Notes: generated by a model from the sequence alone, not told the origin. Shown: positions 1-11,812, counted from the stretch's first letter. The stretch is 64,000 nucleotides of DNA from Stomorhina lunata (GCA_933228675.1 OW121743.1:19399651-19463650); one strand, 5' to 3'. A program made the numbers and translations.

Positions 1-1512
1 AAATGACAAATTATAACAGTTATGATGACAAAATTTGGTATCTAGAAATTTTACATAAGCACTAGGCAGCATATAAAATTTCATCGAAAGCGGTTCACAT
101 TTAGCCATATCTCCCATACAAAAAACTTACGAAAACAGCCTAAATTTCACCCAAAAAAACACTTAAATGCCAATAAATCTAAATGTATAACAGATATAAC
201 CACTAAAGAAAGTGTTATATCAATGCCAGCCAGTGTGCAAAATTTTGTCGCAATCGGTAACCATTTGACCTAGCTCCCATATAAAAAACTAACGAAAACA
301 CAAAAATTCAAAAAGAAAAGGGGATTTATGTCCGTCTGTCCGTCAGATAAAATCGTGATAGCTCCTTAACTACAAGAGCTAGTAAGACTAAATTAAGCAC
401 AAGGAAGTCTTATGTCAATGCAGCCAGTGTGCAAAATTTCGTCACAATCGGTCACCATTTGACCATAGCTCCCATATAAGAAACTTATGGAAACACAAAA
501 ATACATAAAGAAAAGGTTGTTTATGTCCGTCTGTCCGTCAGATAAAAGCACGATAGCGCCTTAACGTAAAGAGCTAGAGGGACAAAATTTTACAAAAGTA
601 TTTTGGATATCTTGAAAAAGATGTGTGTTGAAAATGGACAAAATCGGTTCAAATTTAGTTAGAGCTCCCATATAACCCCGCCCCGGGAAACACATTAATG
701 CTGATAAATTGAATACAATTGTAATAGCTATGACGATTAAATTTAAAATAGGGAAGTTTTATGCAATTTTTGATCAGTTTATCAAATTTTATAGGAATCA
801 GTCCATATTTGACTTTAGCTTTCATGTGAAAAACACTCACGGAAACCAAAAATTTTAGCAAAGGCCAGTTAAAAGCTATTAAATTAGAAACTATGATAGC
901 TATGGTCACTAAATTTTGCAAGAATAAGCTCTCTATATATACCAGCCAGTGTGTAAAATTTTGTTATAATCGGTCAACATTTGGCTATAATTCTTATATA
1001 TATAACATCCCCTTTTTATATCTACAATCAAAAAGATTTGGAGGTACATTCATTATATTAAGATTGCACCTATGAAATTATATAGGCATCAATCAATGTT
1101 CAGCCCAGACTTTATATATGATGAATGCATTAGGAACTCATAACGAAATATATGGACCTGTCGTATTACTATTAACGTGTTTAGCCTAACTACATATTAA
1201 TCACAACGAAAAGTATTTAACAACTTATTAATGTAAAACTATACCTGGTTATGAGACCGAATTTTGATCAAAGTAACTACTGGGGAAACCACTAAAATAT
1301 TTTTGAATGTTGAACTATAAAGCTACGGAAACCTAATTTAGTCCAAAGGTTTTACCAACAATACCAAATAGCTTAGCGATTTTTCCAGTTTTGGTGCAGA
1401 TTTTGAATTAGCTGCACCCTTGTAGATATATGAGATATGTTTCTAAATTTAACACAACTTGATGGTGGGTATATAAGATTCGGCACAGCCGAATATAACA
1501 CTCTTACTTGTT
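1..1512 (+). repeat. Hairpin-ended dispersed repeat, copy 1 (3' part)
   Basis: Non-coding. Degenerate internal units of about 160-195 bp each carry an 'AGCTCCCATATA'-like phrase (near 110, 273, 468, 663, 820, 990). The phrase TCCGTCTGTCCGTCAGATAA recurs at 331 and 526. The copy ends at 1457-1512 with a stem ATTCGGC/GCCGAAT followed by CTTACTTGTTTT. A fuller copy lies at 8073-8831 and an inverted fragment at 55021-55400. Phrases of this type are widespread in fly genomes. I cannot assign the class: there are no terminal inverted repeats, and the palindromic end before a T-run recalls Helentron/DINE elements, which is untested. Confidence 0.6.
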
Positions 1513-2266
1513 TTTTAATTATTTTAAAATTTAAACAATTTAAATCTTCCTTTTTGTACAAGTTTTTATATAACATTGGCTCTTACTTACTTAAATGGCC
1601 TAAAGTTACATCCTGTTAAGGTCAAAGTCCGAGCATATTTTAGAATTACATGGACTACGATCTTGTGCGAATATTATCCAGTTTTCCTCTACTTGGTCTT
1701 TCCATCGAAGTTTCGGACGTCCTCTTCTAATATTAGGTTATGGGACCTTTTTATTATAATTTTATCATCTTCATAGTAATTGTTTTTTTCCAAGAGATTG
1801 TTACTATCCCGTCGTCCTAACCCATTTTTATCGATCCTATGAGACAACTCTCGGTACATGTTAGCTCACTACATTAAGGGGTGTTAAATTAGTTCCCCGG
1901 GTGATACTACGAGGAGGTCACTGTCCACAGTCGAGGTAATGGATGACCCAGATAAGTTGGGCTTACCAAGTTAAGACCAATCAGAACCGTGTTTGGTATG
2001 GTGGTGGTATTGGTATTTTTTCATTACCGTGAGTTAGTTTTCCAACATTTTTTTTACAGAAGGTAATATTTAAGTTCTTAAAATTCAAAAATCATTTAAA
2101 AAAAATTAAAAAAAATATTGGTCTTGGTGGGATTTCACTTTAAATTGCCATCTTAATTACAAATAAGTACTTCTGTAATAACTTATTGGTTATTCGGAGG
2201 GTATGTTGTAGTCATTACTAGGTAACCAGTTACCAGAGTACTTGCCATTACCAAAGTTTTGCTGGG
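1513..2266 (-). mobile_element. CCCAG TIR element, copy A (truncated)
   Basis: Read on the minus strand it starts at 2266 with CCCAGCAAAACTTTGGTAAT. A tRNA B-box-like stretch and the RTE ORF2 tail (1648-1738) follow. It then breaks off where it meets the repeat at 1-1512, so the tRNA-Ala-like end found in copies B and C is missing. It aligns with 51000-51744 of copy C. The base pair after the terminus is TA, as in copy C. Copy A points away from copy B, and the two form an inverted pair around 2267-3676. Confidence 0.65.
1648..1738 (-). pseudogene. RTE-clade LINE ORF2 C-terminal remnant inside copy A
   Basis: The minus-strand translation reads RRGRPKLRWKDQVEEN followed by IIFAQDRSPC. This is the basic C-terminal tail typical of RTE ORF2 proteins (RGRPKLRW..., NWR..AQDR). 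The same segment occurs in copies B and C and, separately, at the end of the RTE remnant at 5641-6620. It is a fragment only and cannot encode a functional protein. Confidence 0.65.
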
Positions 2267-3074
2267 TAACTATAAAAATGTTTTGACAGTGATGTCGACC
2301 TTACAGAAAATGGTTAAATTTCACTTTTATAATCTTTCTCAAAAAAAGTAACCAAATTGAAAAAATAGTACACATGTACACATTAAGAACAAAAGTAACC
2401 AATTTTGGTTAGAAGTACACAAAACGGCAGCACTGGTTAAAAGGCACCAGGAAATGTTATAGTAACATAACACTGTTACAATCAACTAAACGCATGGGAA
2501 AGGGACAAGACAGCTGATTGGTATTGTAAGGCAGTAACAGGTGGTTTTAGTGACTTAAATGCTTGTATTAACAGTACTTCAGAGTACAGGGTGAAACATG
2601 CAAAATAAAAGGTAACAAAACTAGGCCGAACAAAGAAGAAGAAAACAACTCCAACGCTTTCGGATTTATAAATAAAGTTATCACAAGAAACTCAGACATT
2701 GTAAAAGTGCATTAAGGTGTAATGCAGTTTATTTTCCAGCTGAGGTAAGCCTAGTCTGTCCAGGTTCATCAAAGGTCTGCTTCCTTTAATATATTTTACT
2801 TCCTCAGGGTGGCTTGGTATCTTCGTGAGTCTTTGGGTAAAAGCTATGCTTATATGGGTTGAATAATAGGAAACTTCTATGTTTTTACAATACGAGTTTT
2901 GATCTTACGATCCGCACTACACAATGGTATATTTACCGAGTTCTTTTGGAACTTCGGCTCGATTTAAAGTACAAACGTTTCTTAATGACTACCTACAGGA
3001 TTTTATCGGATGGGGTTTCAGCTATATACGAGATATTAGGAAATCATAATCCGATTGATTAACTATGAGCCTAC
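2267..3074. other. Spacer, no gene seen
   Basis: AT-rich sequence between the inverted copies A and B. I see no convincing coding frame, RNA gene or terminal repeat in it. Its right end grades into the minisatellite. Confidence 0.6.
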
Positions 3075-3655
3075 CATCCAACGAGATAAATGCTTCAGCT
3101 CTCGGTTGGCTAACTACGTTTGATAAGCAAGTGCTTCAGCTACTATTGATCCGATCGGCTATCTACGGAATTAAAGAATACTCCGATGAGATAAAAACTT
3201 CGGCTCTCCAACGGCTAACTACAGCATTCAATCCGACGAGATAAAAACTTCGGCTCTCTAACGGCTAACTACAGCATTCAATCCGAGGAGATAAATACTT
3301 CGGCTCTCGGTCGGTTAACTACGAAGCAAAGAATACTCCGATGAGATAAAAACTTCGGCTCTCGGTCGGCTAACTACAAAGCAAAGAATACTCCAATGAG
3401 ATAAAAACTTCGGCTCTCAATCGGCTAACTACAGCATTCAATCCGACGAGATAAATACTTCGGCTCTCGGTCGGTTTACTACAAAGCATATAATACTCCG
3501 ATGAGATAAAAATTTCGGCTCTCCAACGGCTAACTACAGCATTCAATCCGAGGAGATAAATACTTCGGCTCTCGGTCGGTTAACTACAAAGCAAAGAATA
3601 CTCCAATGAGATAAAAACTTCGGCTCTCAGTCGGCTTACTACGGTATTATAATAC
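3075..3655. repeat. Minisatellite with alternating ~50 and ~57-bp units
   Basis: About ten units share GAGATAAA, CTTCGGCTCTC and CGGCTAACTACA. Successive GAGATAA positions (3186, 3236, 3286, 3343, 3397, 3448, 3505...) are roughly 50 or 57 bp apart. Two subtypes, one with AGCATTCAATCCGA and one with AAGCAAAGAATACTCC, tend to alternate, so the working repeat is a dimer of roughly 107 bp. It is bounded by the outward-facing ends of copies A and B. No coding function is evident. Confidence 0.75.
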
Positions 3656-3942
3656 AACAATCGGATCAACTAACTACCCAGCAAAACTTTGGTAATAGCA
3701 AGTACTCTGGTAACCGGTTACCTTGTAATGACTACAACATACCCTCCGAATAACTTATAAGTTATTACAGAAGTACTTATTTGTAATTAAAATGGTAATT
3801 TAAACTGAATGGCCTCGGTTCGAATCCCACCAAGACCAACATTTTTTTTTAATTGTTTTTTATTAAAAGAGTTTTTTTTAATGATTTTTGAATTTTAAGA
3901 ACTTAAATCTGTAAAAAAAAATTGAAAAACTAACTCACTTAC

Positions 3943-4040
3943 TCCGAAACTTCCATGGAAAGACCAAGTAAAGGAACATTTTTCAAAGCTTGGCCTATAA
4001 AATTGGAGATTATTCGCACAAGATCGAAGTCCATGGAAAT
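3943..4040 (+). pseudogene. RTE-clade LINE ORF2 C-terminal remnant inside copy B
   Basis: The translation contains WKDQVKEHFSKLGL, a stop, then NWRLFAQDRSPW. This matches the RTE ORF2 tail seen in copies A and C with different mutations, so the segment was probably in the element before it multiplied. Stops and lack of any upstream RT domain make it non-functional. Confidence 0.6.
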
Positions 4041-4230
4041 CCAAAAAATAATAAAAAAATAACTTCTTTATTTTTTATTAAATGCATTTACAAAAAATTG
4101 TATAGAAATATTTTTCTAAAAATTACAACAAAGCAAAATAAGCAGGGAAAAACAAAGTTATTGTCACATGATTTTGGATCTAAAAATAAAAATTGTATAT
4201 ATTTATTATAAGCTGCTAAGTTTTCAACAT

Positions 4231-4300
4231 ATGAAGTAGCTCAGTGGAAGAGTTTCCGCCTAGCAGTCGTAGGGGTCTGTGTTCGAGCACCCATGGGGTC
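4231..4300 (+). other. tRNA-Ala(AGC)-like module with pol III A and B boxes
   Basis: A box TAGCTCAGTGG (4237-4247) and B box GTTCGAGCAC (4281-4290) have normal tRNA spacing. The loop CTAGCAG has T33, anticodon AGC and A37. The acceptor stem does not pair, so this is not a working tRNA gene but a tRNA-derived part of copy B. The inverted counterpart in copy C is at 50700-50769. It could recruit TFIIIC; that is inference. Confidence 0.55.
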
Positions 4301-4541
4301 AGAAAAAAAGTGTATATTTCGTTTAAAAATATAGTTTTTTAAATAAAACAACAACAAAAAAGTTTTTGTTGTTGTTTTCCAATTGCTTACCCAAGTCATT
4401 ACTTTTCTGCAATTGGTAAGTACTTGCCTCCAATGACATCCCCATGTTAATGTAATGACTTAAACAGTGAATGAGTAAGTAGTTCGTGTTCAATAGTTTA
4501 GCTGTTTAACTCATTACTTGGTAATGAAAAGTTTTGCTGGG

Positions 4542-4850
4542 CTACGATGTTAACTACTAGGAAGAACTCTAAGTTCTGCCCCCTTCTGTGTTAAAAACAA
4601 GAATACTTATGCTGGTATGGTTATCAACTAAATGAGAATTATGTAAAGGTTCTGGTTTTTATTTATTAATATATATTTAGATATATTAAGGAGGTAGCAA
4701 AAATGAAAAACTGGGTGTTCAGAAAATGAGTGTAGTGCATTATATAGATGAAAGTAGTAGAATTTATTATATTATTTGTAACGGCACGTTACAAAGGAAG
4801 GCTCAGAACAATTCCTAGAGTGAATTCTCTAGCAATGTGGATGGTCGTTT
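4542..4850. other. Intergenic, no gene seen
   Basis: AT-rich sequence between copy B and a LINE fragment. A short palindrome AACGGCACGTT near 4780 is the only notable pattern. Confidence 0.5.
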
Positions 4851-5240
4851 AAGCAAATGATAGGTGGGCGTCTGTATTTACTCCAAGCAGAAGTGGCCCT
4901 GTTTGGATAGGCAACGCTCTCACAGATTACCGTCATTATCAAAACCGGATGTCTCATTGCTCTTATCCGGCATAATCAGACACTGTTTGATTGGAAGGCA
5001 TGCAAGTAGGCTGAAGGTTACCATTAATGACGTTTGTAGAAGCTGTAGAGACCCGAAGGAGACTAAATCGACAAAACATCTTCTATGCACTTGCCCTGCG
5101 CTAGCGTACAGTAAGAGATTTATTTTAAACCTAGACGATCTGGCTAGAATTGATATCGTGCGACTTAAGAGGTTTTTTGAGCGCTCGGGATGGTACAGCA
5201 AAATCAAGCGTAAAAATATTATGGGATGCAATCAATAAAT
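4851..5240 (+). pseudogene. RNase-H LINE ORF2 C-terminal fragment
   Basis: The frame reads LLSGIIRHCLIGRHASRLKV, then CRSC and HLLCTCPAL (a CCHC knuckle), ending FFERSGW. This is the conserved C-terminus downstream of RNase H in LOA/I-type fly LINEs and closely parallels 53880-54116. It begins at ATGATAGGTGGGCGTCTG, a string that also ends the N-terminal fragment at 7120-7137. The two halves therefore look like one former element now in the wrong order. There is no RT domain, so it is dead. Confidence 0.7.
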
Positions 5241-5640
5241 TAGTAATATTGCATACAATTCTGCAATCGGTTTACACTACAGCAGTCAAGAGCATGTAGA
5301 GTAGGTAGGTTGGAGCGAAAACTTTTTTTTCAGAAATTCAATACTCCTGTATTAAAATTTGGTGTTCTATATTCTAAAGGGCTCAGAACAAAATTTTGTT
5401 TTCCTAGATCAATGTACTGAGGTGGGGCACGCAGGACGCACTTGTATGAGAAAAAAAAGGTTTTTTATTTTTAGCTAAATTTCGCAATACAAATCAAGCG
5501 AGAAATCCCCTGCTACGGCAGCTGGCACAAGGATTTTTGAGGTGCCTAATTTTTGCGAGAACATTCTGATGAATGAAACCAATTCCATCCGAAGATATCG
5601 GACTATTAAACCAAATATAAGCATAAAGTAAATCTTAAAG
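5241..5640. other. Intergenic, possible RTE 5' region
   Basis: No convincing frame. The last part immediately precedes the RTE endonuclease remnant and may be its 5' untranslated or early coding sequence, too decayed to confirm. Confidence 0.4.
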
Positions 5641-6620
5641 TGTGGTATGTGGAATGTGTGCACGTTATACGAAATTGGAAAATTAGAACAGCTAAGGCGT
5701 GAAATATTGCGTTATAAAATTGATTTGTAGGCAGAAGCAAGATGGACAGGGTGAAAATACTGTGTTTCTTTACTTGGGTCGCCCGGATAGCGGTGAGCAT
5801 AGTAAGGGTGTGGGCTTTCTGATATTAAAAAAATTGCAAAGGCCATGATTGCATGGTATCCTATCAGTCAGAGGCTAATGATAATCAAACTCAAAACAAG
5901 CGATCGTAATTTGATAATTATTAATGTCTACGCTCCAACTGATATTTAGTTTGAAAACGATAAATATGAATTCTATGATACACTCAATGGTTGGATGAAC
6001 CACAATGTCAACGCCAAGGTAGGTATAAAGAATACCCGTGACGAAATAAGAAACGATAACGGGGGAAACTTGTTATTTTCCCCTTATAAACTTCACTACA
6101 AAATAACTTGGATATCGTCGAACGCCGTTACTAAGAACTAAATTTATCATATTTTGATCAATTCTAAGTGGCGATCATCGCTACTTGATGTCGAGGCGCG
6201 GAGCAAATATAAATAGCGACCATTATTTAGTTTCATGTAAAGTTCGATTAAAAGCCGATTAAGAGCCGCTACCTCTGAGGTCTGATACGACAAAAGCCGA
6301 TCGGAAAATTGATATAGGAAAATTGGAATCGGAAAAAACATCCAAATGCCTTTATAAAGAATTGGCTTCCAAATTTTATTAACACCAACGATGCTAGTAG
6401 TATAATTAAAACGAATTAAGCAACAGCGGCTGCGTCCGGCAAGAAAAGTGTTCGATAATGATCCTGAGGAAACTCGTAGATGAGAGCGTCTAAAACTTCG
6501 ATGGAAAGACCAAGTAGAAGAAAATCTTTCAAAGCTTGGCATACGAAATTGAAGAATATGCTCACAAGGTAGAAGCGCACGAAATTCTAAAATATTCTGG
6601 GTCTTTGGCGTTAACAGGTT
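5641..6620 (+). pseudogene. RTE-clade LINE with reverse-transcriptase region deleted
   Basis: Interrupted frames give successive landmarks of an RTE ORF2. The APE endonuclease start is WNVCTLYEIGKLEQLRREIL (5647 on). The phrase PISQRLMIIKLKTSDRN and then INVYAPTD lie near 5860-5950. WRSSLLDV (6170) is followed by NSDHYLV (6209-6230), the end of the endonuclease. The sequence then passes almost directly to the C-terminal tail (ARKVFDNDPEETRR, LKLRWKDQVEENLSKLGIRN, 6430-6550). The several-hundred-residue reverse transcriptase expected in between is absent. Stops and frameshifts are frequent. The loss is inferred from family architecture; a nuclease-only product is not possible with these stops. 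Confidence 0.7.
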
Positions 6621-6639
6621 GTAACTATAGGCCATTTAA

Positions 6640-7137
6640 GTGAGTACACTGACGGCTCAAAATGGCATAAATATTTCACGAAGACAACCTGATCATTGTA
6701 GCGTTTTTCAGGCTGAAATTCTAGCCATTAGAAAAGCAGTAGAATGGCTGAGGGCCTATGATCCACTGGGAGTCAAAGATAACAGAAGAAGAATGGCTGA
6801 GATATAACGTTCTCACAACAGGAGGTATTAAAATATTCTCTGACAGCCTAGCTGCCATTAACTCTCTGGACTTTGTCTTCCTGAATTTTACATCAGTCCT
6901 GAGTTGTCTCAAATTTTTTAATGAGATGGCCCAGCAGTTCAGTATAAACCTAATATGGTTGCCGGGCCACAGGAATATTCCAGAGAATTGCAGAGCAGAT
7001 GAGCTATCAAGACTAGGGACTACCTTACCGAATCCTGCCGAATTGGAGTTTGTAGGCATAAATCTAGCTACTCGAAAGCTCCTACTGCGTGAGAGAGAGA
7101 GAGTTAACGTTTTATCAAATGATAGGTGGGCGTCTGC
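6640..7137 (+). pseudogene. RNase-H LINE fragment (RNase H domain)
   Basis: Landmarks of LINE RNase H are readable across frameshifts. They are EYTDGSK (first Asp, ~6648), CSVFQAEILAIRKAVEW (Glu, ~6700), IFSDSLAAINSL (Asp, ~6835) and LIWLPGHRNIPENCRADELS (His and Asp, 6950-7010). GINLATRKLLL follows, a conserved linker, and the copy stops at NDRWAS. The sequence then stops matching, while the piece that should follow lies upstream at 4851-5240. LOA/Bilbo-like assignment is by resemblance only. Confidence 0.7.
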
Positions 7138-8072
7138 TAATAATTAGACACATACATACATACACGTACAAGATACAAAGGCACCTCAATTCGGAAACTT
7201 AGCCAAACGTCTTAAATAATACGAATTAAACTGAACTGTAAGCCGATTCATTTTGAGAAACCGACATCTTCAGTGATCAAAAGGTGCTTTCAAAGGCCCC
7301 TTATCATCAGAAGATATCTAGAGAATAATACAATATTCACCGCTTTCAAGTCTCTAAAACAGCGACAATTAAGCACTCGTTCTAGATAATCTGCCTTTCA
7401 ATATATCCCAGCAGTTGCTGACAACGTATTACCAGACAACATTTAATTGGACTAGAAGAAAGGGGGTTTTTGTAGGAGACATGAATCTTGACGCCATCAA
7501 TTTCTATTTAAAAGGTCGTAATATTCATTCTTTCTCCTAATATTTATTCATGTTTACGGAAAGAAGAAACCGGTTTCAGAAATCACCGATAACGTGTGGA
7601 TCACAAAATCTCACTACGAATAATCGTAGAATTTCCCATATATTTAATCTTCGTTCTTCAATACGAATTATTGATAGGCTGATTAAAGCCGATTCGAAAA
7701 CTCAGACTTCAGTGTCTGAAACAGGCGAGATACATTTCTGAAAAACTGAGGAAACGAATAAAAGATTGCGATCGTCTGATGATCATCCGGCACCTAAAAG
7801 GTCTGCTTAAGACCGGCACTATTTTCAAAAAAGCGGAATATCATTCATGGAGAGCTCATGCAGCCTAAAAAGTATATAAAAGAGACTAGGGTCCCGTTGT
7901 GGGAAATCTCTTGAGCACTAAGACTCCAATCGTCTGAAATTCTTTCTTCTAACCAATTATTTCTATAAACTGGGACATACGCCTCATTAACTCATCTCAT
8001 CGGCCTTGAAAAGCTTAAAAAGTTATTTTTCAGTCGAGTCATTGCAATTCTAACACATAACGCCGTCATCAT
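7138..8072. other. Intergenic with diverged direct repeat
   Basis: Two diverged copies of a phrase (AATACGAATT, AGCCGATTC, then CTTCAGTG) lie at about 7215-7280 and 7658-7715. A short run of codons near 7475 (VGDMNLDAINF) resembles a LINE endonuclease motif but is too short to call. No gene is supported. Confidence 0.5.
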
Positions 8073-8831
8073 TATACCCTTCACCACCATAGGTGGAAAG
8101 GGTATATTGGGTTTGTCTGAGATCCACCGCTTAGTAAACCAAAACGCCCTAAGTTGTTTTAACGATGTCCGTCCGGCTGGCTGTCTGGCCGTTTATCCAT
8201 GTAAGCTTGTTATCATTATACAGGTCGTAACTGTAAAGATAATTTGATGAAATTGGGCACAGGCTCATATTTTGGTCCAAGGACGGTCGCTATTCTTTTT
8301 GGGTGAAATCGGATTACCATTTCGGGTACCTCCCATAGGGAAGCCTTCCCGGAATAGAGTTTTTGGTCCTTTACAGCCACAAATTTAGTTGTATTTTAAT
8401 AATATTCGGCACAAATTTTGCTTATCATAACCTCAATCAGTGTTTCTAATATTGTAGAAATCGGCCCATATTTGGCCATACTTTACATGCAAGACACATT
8501 CTCAAAATAACAAAACGTTAATAACTCTAAAGATAAATGCATTTGGCTACTTAAACTTTGCACAGACAAATATTTTATAAATATGAACCAATATCAAAAA
8601 TTTGGTAACAATCGGTCCACAATTCACCCTAGGTCCCATATCAGGCCCTAAGCCGGAAATGATATAAATCTCGAAATTTTGAAAAAAAAAAATAGCACAT
8701 AGTATATGTACGTATGTCTCTAAGACTTAAGGAAAACTTGTTTAATTGTTGGTCCATATTTAAACTTAGTAGTGAAGGATATGATATCGTCGTCGGGCTT
8801 GACCGACTGTAGATTTTCTTACTTGTTTTTT
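8073..8831 (+). repeat. Hairpin-ended dispersed repeat, copy 2
   Basis: Opens with an inverted repeat at 8073-8106: TATACCCTTCACCACC and its partner GGTGGAAAGGGTATA. Next come TGTCCGTCCGGCTGGCTGTC (~8166), several 'aatcggnccatatttgg' phrases, and a closing stem around GTCGGGCTTGACCGAC (8797-8812) before TTCTTACTTGTTTTT. The closing stem plus ACTTGTTTT matches the end of the copy at 1-1512. There is no coding frame, and the mobilisation class is unknown. Confidence 0.6.
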
Positions 8832-10031
8832 TGTTCAGGAATGTCAGCGCAACTTTGCACCCAGGAGGGAAGAAAGAAATTGAGAGGCGTGTATTCGAGC
8901 AAATTGAGATGTATTAGAGTCGTAATAAAGTACGTCAATTTTATCAAAAAGGTAAACATCAAACCGATAAGGTTTTTATAAGTTTTTAACTCATTCTTTA
9001 AAAAATATAACCGCCCGCGGGCAAAGTTTTGGAGAAGATTAGTTTAATTTCCAAACATATCAAAAGCTGGCTTTAATAAGGAAATAAAATAATACTACAA
9101 ACTGATAACTGCTGTCGGCTCATAAAATACAAATTTGCGAAAATATTTTTGTAGAGATTTTTATATTTTACTCTTATGAAGTAGAATTTATACTGTCGCA
9201 ACATACGTGTAAAATGTTTTATGGTTATTTTACATGATTTTACATGACTCCAGTGAAGTGTGGATTCTTGTGGAAATTCAATAGCAGAAATATGAAATAA
9301 AATAAAGCAAATGTTGGCAATTTATTGTATTTTTTATGGTAACATAAATGTGTTAAATATTTCTATCAAATAAATATGAGTATTCCATGAATTGTTGAAA
9401 ATTTCTTAGGGTAATAAAACAAATATTATATATTAATGTGTAAATGAAAAGGAATTAATGGCTTTTTAGAGGAAACAGGTGTAAAGAATATGATATAAGA
9501 GATAGATATTAAAAATATACAATTAAAATTGTATAACATAAAACTTTTTCACATTTTAAAAGTTAAATACAAGTAACATTAAAATATTTGCCCAAAAGCA
9601 GGCAATACTTTCTTTTGCTCGCTTTTAATTTATGAATTTAACATTTATAACCTTCATGCTATACAAAGGCAAATGAAATGCTGTACAAATCTCACTGCAA
9701 ATGTCTTCTTCAGAGCAATAAATTCTTGATATGTATCAAACAAAGATTTTATTGTTCATATCATATCTCTTTTTCACCTGAACATAAAGTCCTGACATGA
9801 CAATTAACACCGAAGAAATAATATAATAAGACCATAAAGTGCAGCTGATGCAAAGGAAAGTAAAATAAAAGCTTACTCGTACCTCTTCCATTTCCTGTAC
9901 CTGACATATACAGAAAATTAGACAAAGATATGACATGAGATTTTTACATTTTAGGATATACATATAGTAGCACTTTGTCAAAACATTTGGGTGATGTAGG
10001 CATCTTAACTTGGCAAGCCCAGACTTGGTAA
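8832..10031. other. AT-rich intergenic
   Basis: I see no gene. A short open frame on the minus strand at 9736-10047 has no recognisable motif and low-complexity composition, and I do not call it. Confidence 0.55.
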
Positions 10032-11352
10032 GCACCAACTTTTCCATAGAAATGTCTTCCTAACGTCAACTTTTCTATAGAAAATTCTTCCTAACGTCAA
10101 CTTTTCTATAGAAAAGTCTTCCTAACGTCAACTTTTCTATAGAAAAGTCTTCCTAACGTCAACTTTTCTATAGAAAAGTCTTCCTAACGTCAACTTTTTT
10201 ATAGAAAAGTCTTCCTAACGCCAACTTTTCTATAGAAAAGTCTTCCTAACGTCAACTTTTCTATAGAAAAGTCTTTCTAACGTCAACTTTTCTATAGAAA
10301 AGTCCTCCTAACGTCAACTTTTCAATAGAAAAGTCCTCCTAACGTCAACTTTTTTATAGAAAAGTCTTCCTAACGTCAACTTTTCTATGGAAAAGTCTTC
10401 CTAACGTCAACTTTTCTATAGAAAAGTCTTCCTAACGTCAACTTTTCTATAGAAAAGTCTTCCTAACGTCAACTTTTCTATATAAAAGTCTTCCTAACGT
10501 CAACTTTTCTATAGAAAAGTCTTCCTTACTTCAACTTTTCTATAGAAAAGTCTTCCTAACGTCAACTTTTCTATAGAAAAGTCTTCCTAACGTCAACTTT
10601 TCTATAGAAAAGTCTTCCTAACATCAACTTTTCTATAGAAAAGTCTTCCTAACGTCAACTTTTCTATAGAAAAGTCTTCCTAACTTCAACTTTTCTATAG
10701 AAATGTCTTCCTAACGTCAACTTTTCTATAGAAAAGTCTTCCTAACGTCAACTTTTCTATAGAAAAGTCTTCCTAACGTCAACTTTTCTATAGAAAAGTC
10801 TTCCTAACATCAACTTTTCTATAGAAAAGTCTTCCTAACGTCAACTTTTCTATAGAAAAGTCTTCCTAACGTCAACTTTTCTATAGAAAAGTCTTCCTAA
10901 CGTCAACTTTTCTATAGAAATGTCATCCTAACGTCAACTTTTCTATAGAAATATCTTCCTAACGTCAACTTTTCTATAGAAATGCCTTCCTAACGTCAAC
11001 TTTTCTATAGAAATGTCTTCCTAACGTCAACTTTTCTATAGAAATGTCTTCCTAACGTCAACTTTTCTATAGAAATGTCTTCCTAACGTCAACTTGTCTA
11101 TAGAAATGTCTTCCTAAAGTCAACTTTTCTATAGAAATTTCTTCCTAACTTCAACTTTTCTATAGAAATGTCTTACTCTCGGTCTCCTTTAAAATAGAAA
11201 TGTCTTCCTAACGTGAACTTTTCTATAGAAATGTCTTCCTATCGTCAACTTTTATATAGAAATGTTTTCCTATCGGTAACTTTTCTATAGAAATGTCTTC
11301 TTATCGTCAACTTTTCTGTAAAATTGTGTTCCTATCGTCAACTATTCTATAA
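10032..11352 (+). repeat. Satellite array 1: 31-bp CTATAG unit, + orientation
   Basis: About 43 units of 31 bp. The consensus contains TCTTCCTAACGTCAAC followed by the perfect palindrome ACTTTTCTATAGAAAAGT. In the last third the flank changes from GAAAAG to GAAATG, and the units decay near 11250-11352. Untranscribed function is unknown. The unit is shared with arrays 2-4 in different spellings. Confidence 0.95.
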
Positions 11353-11812
11353 AAATATATTAATTTTTAGCCCAAATTATTATTATATATAATCTATCAT
11401 AAGCCCAAAATAGGCCTTTTTTAAGATCTGTTATGTTCCAGAAGCAAAAAAGAAGCAGTTGCAATTTAATTTATTTAATAGTTGTCAGTTTTTGATATAA
11501 CATTTGATCTCAATCAAATCTAATCTCTACTATTTCCCTTCCATTTAACAATTTATTGTTACTTTTATGGAAATGTTATGCTGTTTGCTTTTTGTTAACA
11601 ACAAAATTTTTCAAATAAATCTTTAGTGATTTGTATTTGTCAGATATTTTTTTGAATGTGATATAAACTCGAATATAAACACAATATTACAACAAATACA
11701 TAGAAGTAAATACAAAAATTGTGCAATAATACTAAACTGGCAAATAAAATATATAACAACAATTTTCTAAAACTTTATAGAAGGTCCTCAACAGTCAGAA
11801 CTTTAAAGGTAA
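11353..11812. other. AT-rich spacer between inverted arrays
   Basis: No gene seen. It separates array 1 from array 2, which have opposite orientation, so it would be the loop of any fold-back formed by them. Confidence 0.6.

Larger units (their letters stand above)
3677..4541 (+). mobile_element. CCCAG TIR element, copy B
   Basis: Begins CCCAGCAAAACTTTGGTAAT and ends GGTAATGAAAAGTTTTGCTGGG, imperfect terminal inverted repeats of at least 14 bp. Internal order: a B-box-like stretch (GGTTCGAATCCC near 3815), the RTE ORF2 tail (3943-4040), a tRNA-Ala-like module (4231-4300), then the second terminus. Copy C has the same order inverted. The left flank is TA; the right flank reads CTA, so the target duplication is unclear here. 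It encodes no transposase and is probably non-autonomous. Confidence 0.65.

Noticed and set aside
4231..4300. Genuine tRNA-Ala gene
   Set aside because: A and B boxes and anticodon loop are good, but the acceptor stem does not pair and the module lies inside a mobile element.
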